This document shows, piece by piece, positions 11,505-24,085 of a DNA stretch of 64,000 bases. This DNA is from Epiperipatus broadwayi (lineage: Eukaryota; Onychophora; Udeonychophora; Euonychophora; Peripatidae): contig JAQFVV010006200.1 in NCBI GenBank assembly GCA_028023455.1, forward strand, positions 1,497,238-1,561,237. Reading direction: 5' to 3'. A model generated the notes under the pieces. That model saw only the letters and a program-made list of their open reading frames with translations, made no database searches and was not told the origin of the DNA. A program made the translations under genes and the position numbers. How positions within the stretch are numbered: position 1 is the stretch's first letter; every line of letters starts with the position of its first letter.

Positions 11505-13273
11505 TTGGTTGTTTTCTATTCTATCATGTCAGCCACATGATGGCGCTATTTCTACATCAATTCCTAGAAATATACCATTTCAGCAGCCTATACCCAACTT
11601 AAGAGGCTTCTTTCTATGATAAAACACAGAAAGAGTCCCTCCTAGCTAGCAGGTCTGTTTTTTATGCTAAAAATACAGACAAATGCCTTATTGGCTGCCA
11701 TAGTTGGTTGTGTTATTAACTTTATCGTAATGCTAGAATGTCTATTTTCTCTATACTTTCATGTGTTGTAATTATTTCAAATTTCATTACAAAGGTTTTT
11801 TTTTCAAGTGTTCTAACCTACTGTTACATTGTAACTTTATTAACAATGTCGTGAAGGTTCCATTACGAATATGTAATCATCAAAAATTGCTTCTAAGGGT
11901 GCAATAGAGCAGTATTTCGAAAATCATATGAAAAGTAATGTTTTCATGAGAATTTGTCCATGATAAGTTACTTTTTATATATACACACAAACAAAAACAA
12001 CCCAGTGTCTTATTATTAATTACTGCCCAAAAAAAAAAGAAAATTAGTCAGGTATTATTTTTACATTTATTATTTAAATAAGATTAGTTTTTATATCTAC
12101 ACACTAACAAAAAAAACTCAGTTTCTGATTAATTACTGTCAAAAAAAAAGCAAATTAGTCAGGTTTGATTTTTAAATAAAAGTATTTGAATTACAGTACT
12201 TTATATATATACACAATAACAAAAAGAAGCCACTTTCTGATTAATTATTGTCCAAAAAAATTCAACTTAGTCGGGTATCATTTTTAAATTTACTATTTAA
12301 ATAACGGTACTTTTTATATATACACACTAACAAAAAGTACCCACTTTCTGATTCATTACTGTCAAAAAAAAAGCAAATTAGTCGGGTATCATTTTTCAAT
12401 TGAGTATTTCAATGATGGTCCTTTTTATATATACACACTGACAAAAAGAACCCACTTTCTGATTAAGTACTGTCCAATAAAAAGCAAATTAGTTGTGTAT
12501 CATTTTAAAATTTAGTGTGAATTTTTAAATATTGTGGGTAAATTGAATAATGTAGAATTGCGTATTATTTTCTATTAAAAAAAGACTGTAACTTTATATA
12601 TACACCCAAAAAAAATCCACTTTCTGATTAATTACTATCAATATCAAAAAAAAGTTATTCGGGTATCATTTTTAAATTTAGTATTTAAATAATATTACTT
12701 TTGATATCTACACATTAACAAAAACAATTCATTTTCTGATTCATTACTGTCCAAAAAAAAAATGCAAAATAGTCGAGTATCATTTTTAAATGTAGTATTT
12801 AAAAAAATGGTACTTTTTATATATACACACTAACAAAAAGAATCCACTTTCTGATTAATTACTGTCACAAAAAAAGCAAATTATTCTTACTCGGGTATCA
12901 TTTTTAAATTTAGTATCAATGTAGAAATTTTGTGTAAATTGAAAAATGTATAATTGCATATCATTTTCTATTAAAAAAATACCGTAACTTTTTATAGATA
13001 TACACACAAACAAAAACAATCCATTTTATGATTAATTACTGTCCAAAAAACGTAAATTATTTGAGTATCATTTTTAAATTTAATGTGAATTTCTAAATTT
13101 TGTTTTTTAAATAGTAATATTATTTCCTATTAGTTACTCTAATTTCCTATTACAAGACTAAAGCCAATATTTATATAGAATCACAGGTCCGGTCTAGAAT
13201 CGTAATATGTATGTGTTTTTGATTAGCATCAATGCCATCAAATGGCTGACATGAGAGAATAGAAAACAACCAA
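11505..13273. mobile_element. TIR-bounded element filled by a minisatellite
   Basis: The left end TTGGTTGTTTTCTATTCT (from 11505) is matched in inverted orientation by AGAATAGAAAACAACCAA (ending 13273). The similarity runs inward through CATGTCAGCCA and TGATGGC, giving terminal inverted repeats of about 40 bp. The 1.77-kb interior has no transposase frame and is mostly a tandem array. This fits a non-autonomous DNA transposon whose core amplified into a satellite. No clear target-site duplication is visible next to the TIRs, so the superfamily is left open. Confidence 0.65.
11945..13110 (+). repeat. Minisatellite, about 110-bp unit, roughly nine copies
   Basis: A repeating order of blocks: a T-rich stretch with TATATATACACAC, ACAAAAAGAACCCACTTTCTG, ATTAATTACTGTC, an A-run with GCAAATTAGTC, then GGGTATCATTTTTAAATTTA. 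Unit starts fall near 11970, 12085, 12200, 12308, 12420, 12590, 12695, 12815 and 12985. Two units (about 12520-12590 and 12910-12980) carry an inserted AATTGAATAATGTA-type segment, so a higher-order variant of the unit is present twice. Confidence 0.8.
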
Positions 13274-16166
13274 AAAATTATTAGGCACTTCTTTTACATT
13301 CCAGTAAAGCATTTCTCTTTAGCTTTTGACTATGTTCTTGTATCTTGATACAAAATTTTAAATAAAGAAAAATATAGTTATTGCATCACTTCATAAAATT
13401 AATTACTTATAAAACATTTAAAAATATAATCCCATATCTTTTCTCTGTTTTATAAGTTCACTCTTCTTATAGAAAATTTAAATTATATTAAAGAATTATA
13501 TTGCTTGACATTCTTTATTCATTTTTATAATTTATCCATCATAGCATTCAGATATCACATTTTTATCACTTTTTCTTACAATTCAACCAAAATATGCATT
13601 AATATTTGAATTTAATGATTTCTAATATTCAAACATTTATAAGAATGTCAAATCATTTCTTCTCCATTTTTATTGTAAACAATAAATAATTCAACATCAT
13701 TTGTGATAAAAAATTTATTTTCTCTTGCCTTCATAAAATTTCCAACTTTCAACAGTCTAGTTAATATTCTAAGCATCTTTAAAAACTATCATTTACAATG
13801 TAATACCAGTGGCAATTGATAGTAATTATAGTGAGGGATATGAATATAATAATAACTCAAACAAGTATGAAAAACATCATCATGGTTACAGTGCTTAAGG
13901 TTGCATATTTATCATGTACCTTAAATTCCAGTCATGGCTTCTGAGTTTTTACTGAACTGTGGAAAGAATGCAACTGTCCAGTTCTTTGTTACCTGTATTT
14001 TAAACTCTCAACTTATAACAACATAACTCAGATATAATATTTTTCTTAATATCCCTAGCACCTAGTATTTTCTTTAATAATTACTTTTCCTGACCACTAT
14101 CCTTTATCTTCCACATACTGAATAATTCTGCTAACATTGCAAAGAAATACTAATTATGTTACAAAAATAATATCTAAACCACTTTTCTAAAACAAATATC
14201 TGATATTCACTTTAATATGGTTCAAAGTATTTTATGGACAAATGATTTTGATAAAATATTCATCAGTATCATATATCTATTATTCATTTACTATAGCATT
14301 ATATAATTTAGAGATCAATACTTTCACATCACTATATCTCAACAGATACCATTCATAATGATGTTAACAACTCATAATCCTGTTAGAAAATATATGCATA
14401 TCCAAGCATTTATAAAATAAAAAATACTTAAAATACCTTTAGATAACTCACAAGACATTCTCTTACATTTACCTTCCATTTATAAATAATTAATATGCTC
14501 ATAATCATATAAATATGATTCATCTAGCTTTAATATTCAAGCGATATAACAATAAAATAAAAAAATCAATTAAGATATCATTTAAAATATTATTAAAATA
14601 TGATATAACATACATAACATGTATTATTCAAACAATTATTAGAATTATAGAACGGGTGACCCCCTTTTCTTCTTAATCGTCCAACACCAAATAAGCTATA
14701 AGTATTTTATTTACCTTTCATAAAATTATTTTCTGATATCTATTCTTTTGTTTATGTATTAAAAGAAATAAATTATGTCAATATTTAAAACTAAAAATAT
14801 TTTTAATAAACATATTAATTATAATGATAATAAAACATTCCACTAAAACTATGATAAGGAAAAAAATCAAAGTTACTAAAGTCTCTATTTGATTTTATTC
14901 ATCTAGCATCTTGCTTCTTCCCCCATTGTTAAGTTACTAGGAAATGTTTGAATGAAAACTTCTCTCTTCCCCTGTCAATGCTCAACAAACTGTATAAATC
15001 ACAAAGTTAAATCTTGAAAAATCTTGGCAAAATATTGTTCAACCTTATTAGATAAATATATCATTAAGTCCGTTTTCTTAATATTTATCAAGATAACCAA
15101 TATTTCGATGGAAAAACATTATATTAAATAATATATTTTCCATACTAATCCAGACTTTTTATAGCAAAAACATCACAATATTAATATTTTTCATTAATAA
15201 GCATTTATCAAACATTTTATGTAATAAAATTTATTCATTTGTAAAAAAATTTAGTAAGCAACTTTCATTTTTGTTTTCTTGCAAATGAAACATATATACT
15301 CACATTTATTAAAGATAAGTACTTTTTTAAAAAAAAAAAATTCAAGATTCTTTTTTAAACTGCACACATCTTAATCAATCATTTTTATATAAAATTATAG
15401 TTTTTCTATCCAGGTAATATTATATAGCATAATAATAAAAACTTTCAAAATCATATTACATCCATCTAGGTTTTAATTAAAAAAATCACTTAAAATATAC
15501 AGTTCATCCATCAATTCTTTTATAAGTAAATTTTTTTCCATAAATATAAAGTTCAAGGGTCATTTCTCTCATTCTTGCTATGCATCACTTGCTAATATAT
15601 AATCCATTCCAATTGCTCTTTTAAGATAAATTTGTAATAAAATATTTTTTTATCTGAATTCATAAATAATAAAATGTGCTTGAATTTAATAATATTCTTT
15701 CATAAAGGTTTCAATTCAAGTACATAATATTAATTTATTCTTTCTTTTCTTTCTTTTAAAATTCATAAAACTGTTTGAAAACATTTAGCAAATACTCTTC
15801 TTATACTTCTAAGATTAAACTTACTTAACAGTTTATAGTTATTAAACCTTATAGTTATTAGAGATAAATATTCTCTCATTCTATACATACTAAACATATG
15901 AAACATAAAGTTTTTATGCATCCTGAAATCTTCTTCAGCCCTATGATTTGACTTTTCATGGCTTTTGATACACATTTTACTGACACTTTGATGATCACTA
16001 TTGACTTCCATAAAACTATCATAGTTTTTTGTCAAGTTTCGAATGAAATTTTGCTAATAGGAAATAACTAACTTATTCAGACATTATTTTAAAATAGTTA
16101 TTTAAAATTATACTTTAAACTTTTAATTAAAAATAATAATTTTATAAAAAAAATTACAACCTTAAA
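13274..16166. other. AT-rich DNA with no gene seen
   Basis: Only chance frames. The longest (15763-16035, minus, 90 residues, Arg/Asn/Met rich) has no recognisable domain. No shared repeats were noticed. Confidence 0.5.
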
Positions 16167-16171
16167 ACAAG

Positions 16172-17942
16172 TGTACCAATATTGATATTGGCACATATAA
16201 TTTTATCTAAAAAAATTATTAAAATAATCTTTCATAAAAGAAAAATGTAAAATTAGATGTTGAAGAGTTTGTTACAGTTTGTTTTCGAAAAGATATGAAT
16301 CAAATAGTTTTCCATCGTTAGTTTTTGAAATAAAAAGCTACCATTAATTAATCAGAAGGGGAGAGGGGTGTTTTGTTATAAAAATTAAACTAAAGGTTTT
16401 ATAAAAAGGAAGTAAAGAGTTTTCTTATTAGTATTCGTAAAATATAAATAATTTAAAGTTTAAAAAATACAAATCTCTTTTCATTCGAATTAAAGAAAAA
16501 ATAATCTTAAAACTAGTAATATATGTGTGTATATATGTGCGATTGTCAATAATAGAATAAATGTATGCATAATAAATGTTATTATAAATAAATGAAAGTT
16601 AAAGAAGATTATCATTAAAAAACATGGCAATGGCTATTAATTAAAATATAAAACAACACTTCTGCATGGCTATTACTAATTAAACAATCTTCCAAAACAT
16701 GTTTATCAAAGGATTATCAATGAAATTTCGACAACAGATATTGCCGGAGGATATTACAAGGACAACACGTTGCAGGTATAAATAGACTTTTTTTATTGGA
16801 CAGTTAGTTCAGTTCACAAATTAATTGAGTGAGTTCAGTTCACAAATCAATTGAGTCAGTTAATTTCAATCAGTTAAGTTAATTGTATCCTAGAAACAAA
16901 ATGTGGTGCTGAGCAGTTTTGGGAAATACACGCCTCTCCACAGCCTGATGTCCGATGAAAACAGCAAGATCTGCCCGTGAAATAATGTCAGCTTAACAAC
17001 TTGGAAATCTCCATCAATATCTAATTGTCTTCAATAATAATGATCATGAAGAATAATGAAACTCATCAAGGAAATGTCCAGCTGGATGGAAGCATTCGTA
17101 ATGGAAATATTCTCACTGAAAGCAGCCACCAAAGAGAACAAAATTCTACGTCTACATTCAAAATCCTAGGTAAAACATTTGCTTATTTCATTTATACTGT
17201 AATAGCCATTGCATTGCATTAATTCATGTGAATCCTCCAAGAGTCTAATTATATGAACTCTATATCATACATAAAATGAACTATTGATATGTGTGTTTAA
17301 GTTTCAAATGCTATTAATGCTTTATTATTATATTTGTGAATGCTATATGAGTTAATATGTGCGTGATCATTATATCAGTGTTATTAGTTAAATTAGATAA
17401 ATACCAGTGTTCTATTATTAAAATCTACAAGAATATTTAAACTAGTTTAGAAATGTTAATTTAAAATGTGTGTGTATTATATTAAATTATAAAGATGTTT
17501 AAATTTAGTAAATTAATGTTAGTTAATAAATTGTCTTTAAAATTAAACTCTATTTGTCGGTCAATTCTTTTTATCAATCTCTTTTATAAATTCCTTTTAC
17601 AATTCTTTTATCAATTCTTTTAACCACTAATTATGTATAATCTGTTAGTGATTACAAACAGCTGAGCTAGTCATGGATTTAGGCGTTGAGTTAGTGGCCA
17701 TTGTTCAAAGTGCATTGTTTATTCATTTTTGAATAGATAGCTGGCGCCCATGTTTATACACAAACAAAAAAAAAGTGCTTTGAACTTGGTGTTGAACTCA
17801 ACAGTTGAGAAGAAGTTATGTCCTGGAAATGTAATGCTAGTTATATATTTTATAGCTATTGTTTGGGCATACATACTCTCCGAGTATGTTCTTCTCTGCC
17901 TAAGAGGCCGGTGTTTCAAGGACGCATATTCGAACCCGGTAT
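16172..17942 (+). repeat. 5' long terminal repeat
   Basis: Starts TGTACCAATATTGATATTGG and ends ...GAACCCGGTAT. A TATA box, TATAAATAG, is at 16777-16785. TCAGTT at 16809-16814, about 32 bp downstream, could be the initiator. A short GTTCAGTTCACAAATTAATT repeat follows (about 16807-16855). The longest LTR frames (17025-17222; 17719-17982 on the minus strand) recur in part in the other LTR but look non-coding. Confidence 0.88.
16777..16814 (+). promoter_or_regulatory. LTR core promoter (TATA plus candidate initiator)
   Basis: TATAAATAG followed at pol II spacing by TTCAGTTC. The same arrangement is kept in the 3' LTR at about 20840-20880. Inference from position only. Confidence 0.5.
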
Positions 17943-17966
17943 AAATGGCTATACCCAACTTGGGGC
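17943..17966 (+). other. Candidate primer-binding site
   Basis: One to three bases after the 5' LTR comes TGGCTATACCCAACTTGG. A TGG start is expected for a site complementary to a tRNA 3' CCA end, but the rest does not fit a standard T-arm complement that I recognise, so the primer tRNA is unassigned. Confidence 0.3.
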
Positions 17967-18329
17967 TGGACCTAAGAAACAATAGTAATTAAATACTTTG
18001 TTTTTTGTTCGAAAATTTTTATACAAAAGCTAAATTACGTATGTAAAAGTTGTTTAATTTTTTTTAAAAAAAAAGAATTGACCGAAAACTTTTTTTTCTT
18101 TAAATGAAAAGAGATTTATGCTATTTACGTTATTTAAAATAAATCATTATGTTAAATCAGAGACAATTGGGTATTATGGGTGGAGCTGAAGCATTAAGAT
18201 CAGGTAGAAAAATGGACAAAAGGGGTGGAGTCAGCGTGTGTTTCCGTATTAGTAAGAAAAATAAATAAACAATAATAATATTTGATTTGTTAATGCAAAA
18301 GATAGTTTAAAAAAATAAAAAGTAATAGC

Positions 18330-19140
18330 GTAACTATGAATAGAGAAATGGAGCTGGAAGAAAGCGCAATATATTTTAAAAAATCCTCAGTTAGTGGGAA
18401 AAGAGAAAGAAGAGATATCCGAGACGCAGATGTTGATGAAAATGATAAGGGATATGATGCAAAAAATTGTGTCAGAAATTTGAACAAAGCCAGCAAAAGT
18501 TCAAAGTAGAAATGATTAGAGAAGTAAGAGAAATAATAACAGGAAAGATAGAGAATTAAATCAAGAGATCATAGAAGTAGATTTTGTCAAAGAAAATAAG
18601 GAAGTTGAGGTCATGAAAGAGATAGTAGAGTCAGATAGTGGTAAATATAGTAGTTTGGAAATAGAAATTGAATTAGAATCAGATAGCGTTGCTACAGAGA
18701 AAGTAGAAACAAATGTAGATCAAGAAATAGAAGAGAGATATAAGTTCAAGGTAGAAAATAGCGTAAAAGAGTTTTTACAAAGAATTAAAAATAAAAGGTT
18801 TAAAGTAAAACGTTTGTAGACATAGATTTAAAACAAAGAGAAAGTGTAAGAAAAAATATTCATGGTTAGGAAAAATATGGAGGTCTGTGAAGCTTAAAGG
18901 TTTTCTGATTTACAAGGCAGAAAATAGAACGGAGAGAGAAAGAGATAAAGCAGCAAACTTTATAGATGTGAGAATATGGAGTATAATTTATGTTAGTGAA
19001 TTAGTAGAAAGAAAGAAGGAACCACCTGACATAGTTTAAAAGTTAGTAAATGGGCGGAATAGTAAAGGAAATAAACAAAAAGGACCGGAAATGGATAATG
19101 AACATGAATATGATTATTCTAAAGTAATTAAATCTGATAA
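18330..19140 (+). pseudogene. Decayed Gag-like region of the LTR element
   Basis: Several short frames in series, all highly charged. A frame from 18336 begins MNREMELEES. An alternative frame has a Met/Lys/Glu-rich helix (around 18440-18560). A 68-residue acidic then basic frame runs 18613-18819 (…EIEIELESD… then KNKRFKVKRL). Further broken frames to about 19140 keep the Lys/Arg/Glu bias. The amphipathic charged helices and position after the 5' LTR suggest the remains of a Gag-like protein, but no capsid motif or zinc knuckle is seen. It is not a functional gene. Confidence 0.35.
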
Positions 19141-19814
19141 ATTAAATCTGAAACTTCTGTTTAAAACTAAAATAATAAATTTAAAAATAAATGAGTAATG
19201 ATAAATGAAATGTTTAAAGTAATAATAATAACGGAGGCTTCGTAAAATAAAAGATTGTTTTCTCCACACACATATTAATTAAAAAGAAACGCTCATAAAT
19301 AAACAGTTCAAATAAAAAAAAATCAATAAAATCAAGTTAAATAAATGGGTCCGTGATAGTTTAGAATAGTATTGTAAGATTAAATAAAATAAAAGTTTTT
19401 TTTTAGAATATACGCACGTAAATAAAGAAGTTAAAGTAATTGTTTAAAAAATAATAGTGTAATTAAATAAGTAAGATAATGTTCATAATAGTTCAGAATA
19501 ATATAAATAAATATGTTAAAGTAATGTTCATGTGTATTTAAAATAATATTGTAGAATTAGTGATAAATAATATAAAGTCAATCTAAGTTATTAGGAATGT
19601 ATAAAGGATCGAAATTAAAGGGAATGAGGGTAGTATAGAATTAAGTTTAGATAAGGATAAGTTTAAAGCTGTCGACTGGATAAATTTTAGTACCCGTAAT
19701 GGATTGGCTGGGATCATTCCTCTTTTAAAATGCACACTGGCGACAACCAGAGTAAGTCGTAAGTATCTTTTTCAGGGGAGAATCCCCATATCTCGTACCT
19801 CATTTTCCAAAGCG

Positions 19815-19985
19815 TAAGTCGGAAATGGACAGTTGAAAATTCCTGCCATTCGCAGCACCTTTCTTAGTCAAAGTGATCAAGAGAATGAATGTTTTAAAGA
19901 AGTGAAATGGACAGTTGAAAATTCCTGCCATTCACAGCGACCTTTTCTTAGTCAAAGTCCGATCAAGAGAATCGGCAGCCGAAGC
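19815..19985 (+). repeat. Tandem duplication of about 85 bp inside the LTR element
   Basis: GAAATGGACAGTTGAAAATT followed by CCTGCCATTC and TTCTTAGTCAAAGT occurs twice (about 19821 and 19905). The unit ends with GATCAAGAGAAT both times. Confidence 0.8.
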
Positions 19986-20215
19986 TTCGTTTATAAAAGA
20001 TCCCTGTGCCACAAAATTAGTTTGTCCTCATGGTCACTATCCAGGACTCAGAACATTGTAAACAATGTTGCCAGCATAGAAAGAAGAAAAGTATCATTGG
20101 AGATTGCCCTTGGTATGTAAAGTAAAAGATATCAAAAAGCAAACTTAGAAAGAATAATAAATTAAAATTTAATGTTGTCAGAGATAAAATGGTCAAAAGG
20201 ATGCATTTTACTCTC

Positions 20216-20229
20216 AAAGGGAGGGCGGT
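20216..20229 (+). other. Polypurine tract
   Basis: AAAGGGAGGGCGG, four bases before the 3' LTR start TGTACC. This is the expected plus-strand primer position and fixes the element's orientation. Confidence 0.75.
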
Positions 20230-20233
20230 GTAA

Positions 20234-22007
20234 TGTACCAATATTGATATTGGCACATATAATTTTATCTAAAAAAATTATTAAAATAATCTTTCATAAA
20301 AGAAAAACGTAAAATTAGATGTTGAAGAGTTTGTTACAGTTTGTTTTCGAAAAGATATGAATCAAATAGTTTTCTATCATTAGTTTTTGAAATAAAAAGC
20401 TACAATTAATTAATCAGAAGGGGAGAGGGGTGTTTCGTTAGAAAAATTAAACTAAAGGTTTTATAAAAAGGAAGTAAAGAGTTTTCTTATTAGTATTCGT
20501 AAAATATAAATAATTTAAAGTTTAAAAAAATACAAATCTCTTTTCATTCGAATTAAAGAAAAAATAATCTTAAAACTAGTAATATATGTGCGTATATATG
20601 TGCGATTGTCAATAATAGAATAAATGTATGCATAATAAATGTTATTATAAATAAATGAAAGTTAAAGAAGATTATCATTAAAAAACACGGCAATGGCTAT
20701 TAATTAAAATATAAAACAACACTTCTGCATGGCTATTACTAATTAAACAATCTTCCAAAACACGTTTATCAAAGGATTATCAATGAAATTTCGACAACAG
20801 ATATTGCCGGAAGATATTACAAGGACAACACGTCGCAGGTATAAATAGACTTTTTTTATCGGACAGTTAGTTTTTAGTTCACAAATTAATTGAGTGAGTT
20901 CAGTTCACAAATCAATTGAGTCAGTTAATTTCAATCAGTTAAGTTAATTGTATCCAGAAACAAAATGCAGTGCTGAGCAGTTTGGGAAATACACGCCTCT
21001 CCACAGCCTGATGTCCGATGAAAACAGCAAGATCTGCCCATGAAATAATGTCAGCTTAACAACTTGGAAATCTCCATCAATATCTAATTGTCTTCAATAA
21101 TAATGATCATGAAGAATAATGAAACTCATCAAGGAAATGTCCCAGCCAGCTGGAAGCATTCGTAATGGAAATATTCTCACCGAAAGCAGCCACCAAAGAG
21201 AACAAAATTCTATGTCTACATTCAAAATCCTAGGTAAAACATTTGCTTATTTCGTTTATACTGTAATAGCCATTGCATTGCATTAATTCGTGTGAATCCT
21301 CCAAGAGTCTAATTATATGAACTCTATATCATACATAAAATGAACTATTGATATGTGTGTTTAAGTTTCAAATGCTATTAATGCTTTATTATTATATTTG
21401 TGAATGCTATATGAGTTAATATGTGCGTGATCATTATATCAGTGTTATTAGTTAAATTAGATAAATACCAGTGTTCTATTATTAAAATCTACAAGAATAT
21501 TTAAACTAGTTTAGAAATGTTAATTTAAAATGTGTGTGTATTATATTAAATTATAAAGATGTTTAAATTTAGTAAATCAATGTTAGTTAATAAATTGTCT
21601 TTAAAATTAAACTCTATTTGTCGGTCAATTCTTTTTATCAATCTCTTTTATAAATTCCTTTTACAATTCTTTTATCAATTCTTTTAACCACTAATTATGT
21701 ATAATCTGTTAGTGACTACAAACAACTGAGCTAGTCATGGATATTTAGGCGTTGAGTTAGTGGCCATTGCTCAAAGTGTGTTATTTATTCATTCTTGGAT
21801 AATTAACTGGCACCCGTGTTTATACACAAACAAAAAAAGTGCTTTGAACTCTGGTGTTGAACTCAACAGTCGAGAAGAAGTTATGTCCTGGAAATGTAAT
21901 GCTAGTTATATATTTTATAGCTATCGTTTGGGCATACATACTCTCCGAGTATGTTCTTCTCTGCCTAAGAGGCTGGTGTTTCAAGGATGTATATTTGAAC
22001 CCGGTAT
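20234..22007 (+). repeat. 3' long terminal repeat
   Basis: Near-identical to the 5' LTR over its whole length, with the same TATAAATAG (20840-20848). It ends GAACCCGGTAT directly before the ACAAG duplication. Differences from the 5' copy include small indels such as one around 20872 and many C/T or G/A transitions. Confidence 0.88.
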
Positions 22008-22022
22008 ACAAGATACAGTTAC

Positions 22023-22265
22023 AATTTATCCAAACTGCTTCAAACACTTTTTAGCTAAACTCTTTATTTGTACATATACACTACACCTATGTTTCAACTG
22101 ACCTGTAGTCTTCTTCAGAGCAAGTTTATTTTGATTTTTTTAAAAGATCAAAATAAACTTGCTCTGAAGAAGACTGCAGGTCAGTCGAAACGTAGGTCTA
22201 TGTATATGTACAAATAAAGAGTTTTGTTTAAAAGTGTTTTAAGCCGTTTGGATAAATTGTATTTA
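22023..22265. mobile_element. Inverted pair of Penelope-type ends with hammerhead-like cores
   Basis: Two inverted arms meet near 22137. The outer parts are CAATTTATCCAAACTGCTTC and its mirrored copy, with AACTCTTTATTTGTACATAT and its mirror inside them. Each arm has a core: 22164-22190 (+) CUGAAGA, then GACUG...CAGUC stem, then GAAAC; 22091-22118 (-) equivalent with UGAAAC. The stem-II/GAAA signature is hammerhead-like, but neither copy has a convincing helix I or a cleavage triplet, so activity is doubtful. The pair starts 11 bp after the LTR element's duplication. Confidence 0.65.
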
Positions 22266-23685
22266 TAGGATATTACAGCAAAAATAAAGAAAAGTGTGCT
22301 TTTGGTAATATTTATGAAGATACAGTTAGACAAATAAAACAAAAAATATCTCAATTCTCACTGTCTAGACTGATCGAACAGCACTATTTATACTCATTTT
22401 ATCTAGTAATCCCATTGGTTAATCTAAGTTCTTAACATATACTAATTTACATATAAATTAAATGTTATCTCCAAAATGATTTTCTAAATAATATGACTCA
22501 TCTTTTAAAATATTATATTAAATTATTTAACACTTCTAAAATATTAAATACCTTTAGGTAAATAAATTTAATATTTTTATCAATAAAGCAAAAATATTAT
22601 TTAAACAATATAATAAAATTAATTGTTATTTTTAAAATATTATTTGCAACATTTTATGTTTCTAATTTTTATGAACAAGAACTACAATCAATATTTCTGT
22701 CTAGAAACATGAAAGCTCACTGACTAATACATATACTTTTAAACCATGTGACACTTTCAGAACATTCTAGAATATTTACTTATTTGTTATTTAAATAATA
22801 ACTTAAATAATTATTTAAAACACATTAAATACATAGAATTAGACTATTACAATATTATCGTATCAGTTAAATATAATAAATATTAATTAATTTTATCTTT
22901 TAAATGATATATATTATATTGCTTTATTATTTAAACTACACTAAAATAACTTTAAATTATTTAAAATTTCTTTGTAAACTTCCCATTTAGCAAGTTTGAA
23001 CCTACTCTTCTTATAAAACCAATATAAAAATAGTATAAACTATTAATTTTTTTTTTTTAATATTTTAAACTCCACTTAAAATGATTGTGACAACTACATG
23101 CACACAATATATATATATGATACATGGGGTGGTTTAATATATGTGTAATGGATTATAAATATTCTAGCCAAAAGTCCTTGTGAAATGATGAGACTTTTGT
23201 TATGTTTAAATTTTATTCTCCTTTTATTCTTATAAACTAAGAATGTGAAAATGAGGTTTTGTAATAATATATGAAAAATCAAAGGAAAATTTTTATTAAT
23301 CTTAAATATATTTAAAAGAATTAAAATAGTCAATAATCTCAGGTAAAATAATAATGAATTAAATTAGACATGTGACTAAAGTTTATGTGAAATGAGTGAA
23401 TATGCTCATAAAAAATACAGATATGAATTAAATAATAAGAAAAATCATTCATGTTTATTTATTATAGTTAAACAAGATGAAAAAAATAAATCAATAAACT
23501 TTAATAGCTTCAATTGTTTACAAAATATTAATTTATGAGGTCTACTACAAACATTTGAAAATAAATGTTTAATATGAAACTTTCATATATCCAAATGAAT
23601 GCTGAAACAGTAAAAATAAAATGAAAGGATAACATAAGTTATCCCATTACTTTAATTACATTCAACAGTTATTAATTTCACATGA
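22266..23685. other. AT-rich DNA with no gene seen
   Basis: Only AT-driven short frames and small TA runs (about 23107-23118). Confidence 0.5.
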
Positions 23686-24085
23686 CTACCACTTCTTATG
23701 CTTTGGATAACTGTTGTTAAAACAGGCAAAACTCACTATACGTATTGCCACACACAGCAAGCTAGAGTAATCAATGGATGCCAGAAGCCTTGTGCATAAA
23801 ATCCCCATCTAGTGCCTACTCATTCAATATCCCCACCTAGTTTCTGGCTTGTGGCCTTCATCAGTAAGGAGCCTTGGATCTGAGAGCACTGCACCAAGAT
23901 CTAAGTGCAGTGCTCTCAGATCCAAGGCTCCTCACTGACAAAGGCCACAAGCCAGAGGCTAGTCTGGGGATATTGGATGAGTAGGCACTAGATGGGGATT
24001 TTATACACACGCCTTTTGGCATCCATTGATTACTCTAGCCTGCTGTGTGTGGCAATACATACAGTGAGTTTTGCCTGCTTTAAGT
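23686..24085. mobile_element. Palindromic Penelope-type element with two opposed hammerheads
   Basis: A nearly perfect foldback of about 400 bp centred near 23895. Arms begin TCACATGACTACCACTTCTT and AACAGGCAAAACTCACTATA and end with the mirrored GTGAGTTTTGCCTG. The centre pairs CTTGGATCTGAGAGCACTGC with its complement. Each arm has a hammerhead: minus 23830-23870 with CUGAUGA, GAAA and CUAG intact but cleavage UC changed to GU; plus 23929-23970 with core CUGACAA and GAGG changed. Both arms are therefore mutated at invariant positions, in different ways. Confidence 0.8.

Larger units (their letters stand above)
16172..22007 (+). mobile_element. Complete non-autonomous LTR retrotransposon
   Basis: Two near-identical direct repeats of about 1.77 kb flank a 2.29-kb interior. 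The insertion is framed by a 5-bp target-site duplication ACAAG (16167-16171 and 22008-22012). If the LTR ends one base later, the duplication is CAAG. A purine-rich tract lies directly before the 3' LTR. The interior has no protease, RT or integrase, only a decayed acidic/basic coiled-coil-like region, so the element must have moved with enzymes from a relative. LTRs longer than half the interior recall LARD-type elements. The LTRs differ only by scattered substitutions and small indels, so the insertion looks fairly young compared with the LINE relics. Orientation comes from the purine tract and the TATA box. Confidence 0.9.

Noticed and set aside
11945-13110. CRISPR-like array
   Set aside because: Units are contiguous 110-bp repeats with no unique spacers, in an animal genome, and lie inside a TIR element.
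15763-16035. 90-residue minus-strand frame
   Set aside because: No recognisable domain and no shared repeat. It was considered as a Gag-like piece of the adjacent LTR element, but it lies outside the target-site duplication.
17025-17982. Short frames inside the 5' LTR, partly repeated in the 3' LTR
   Set aside because: They recur only because the LTRs are copies. Opposite-strand frames overlap the same bases, and no protein family is recognisable.
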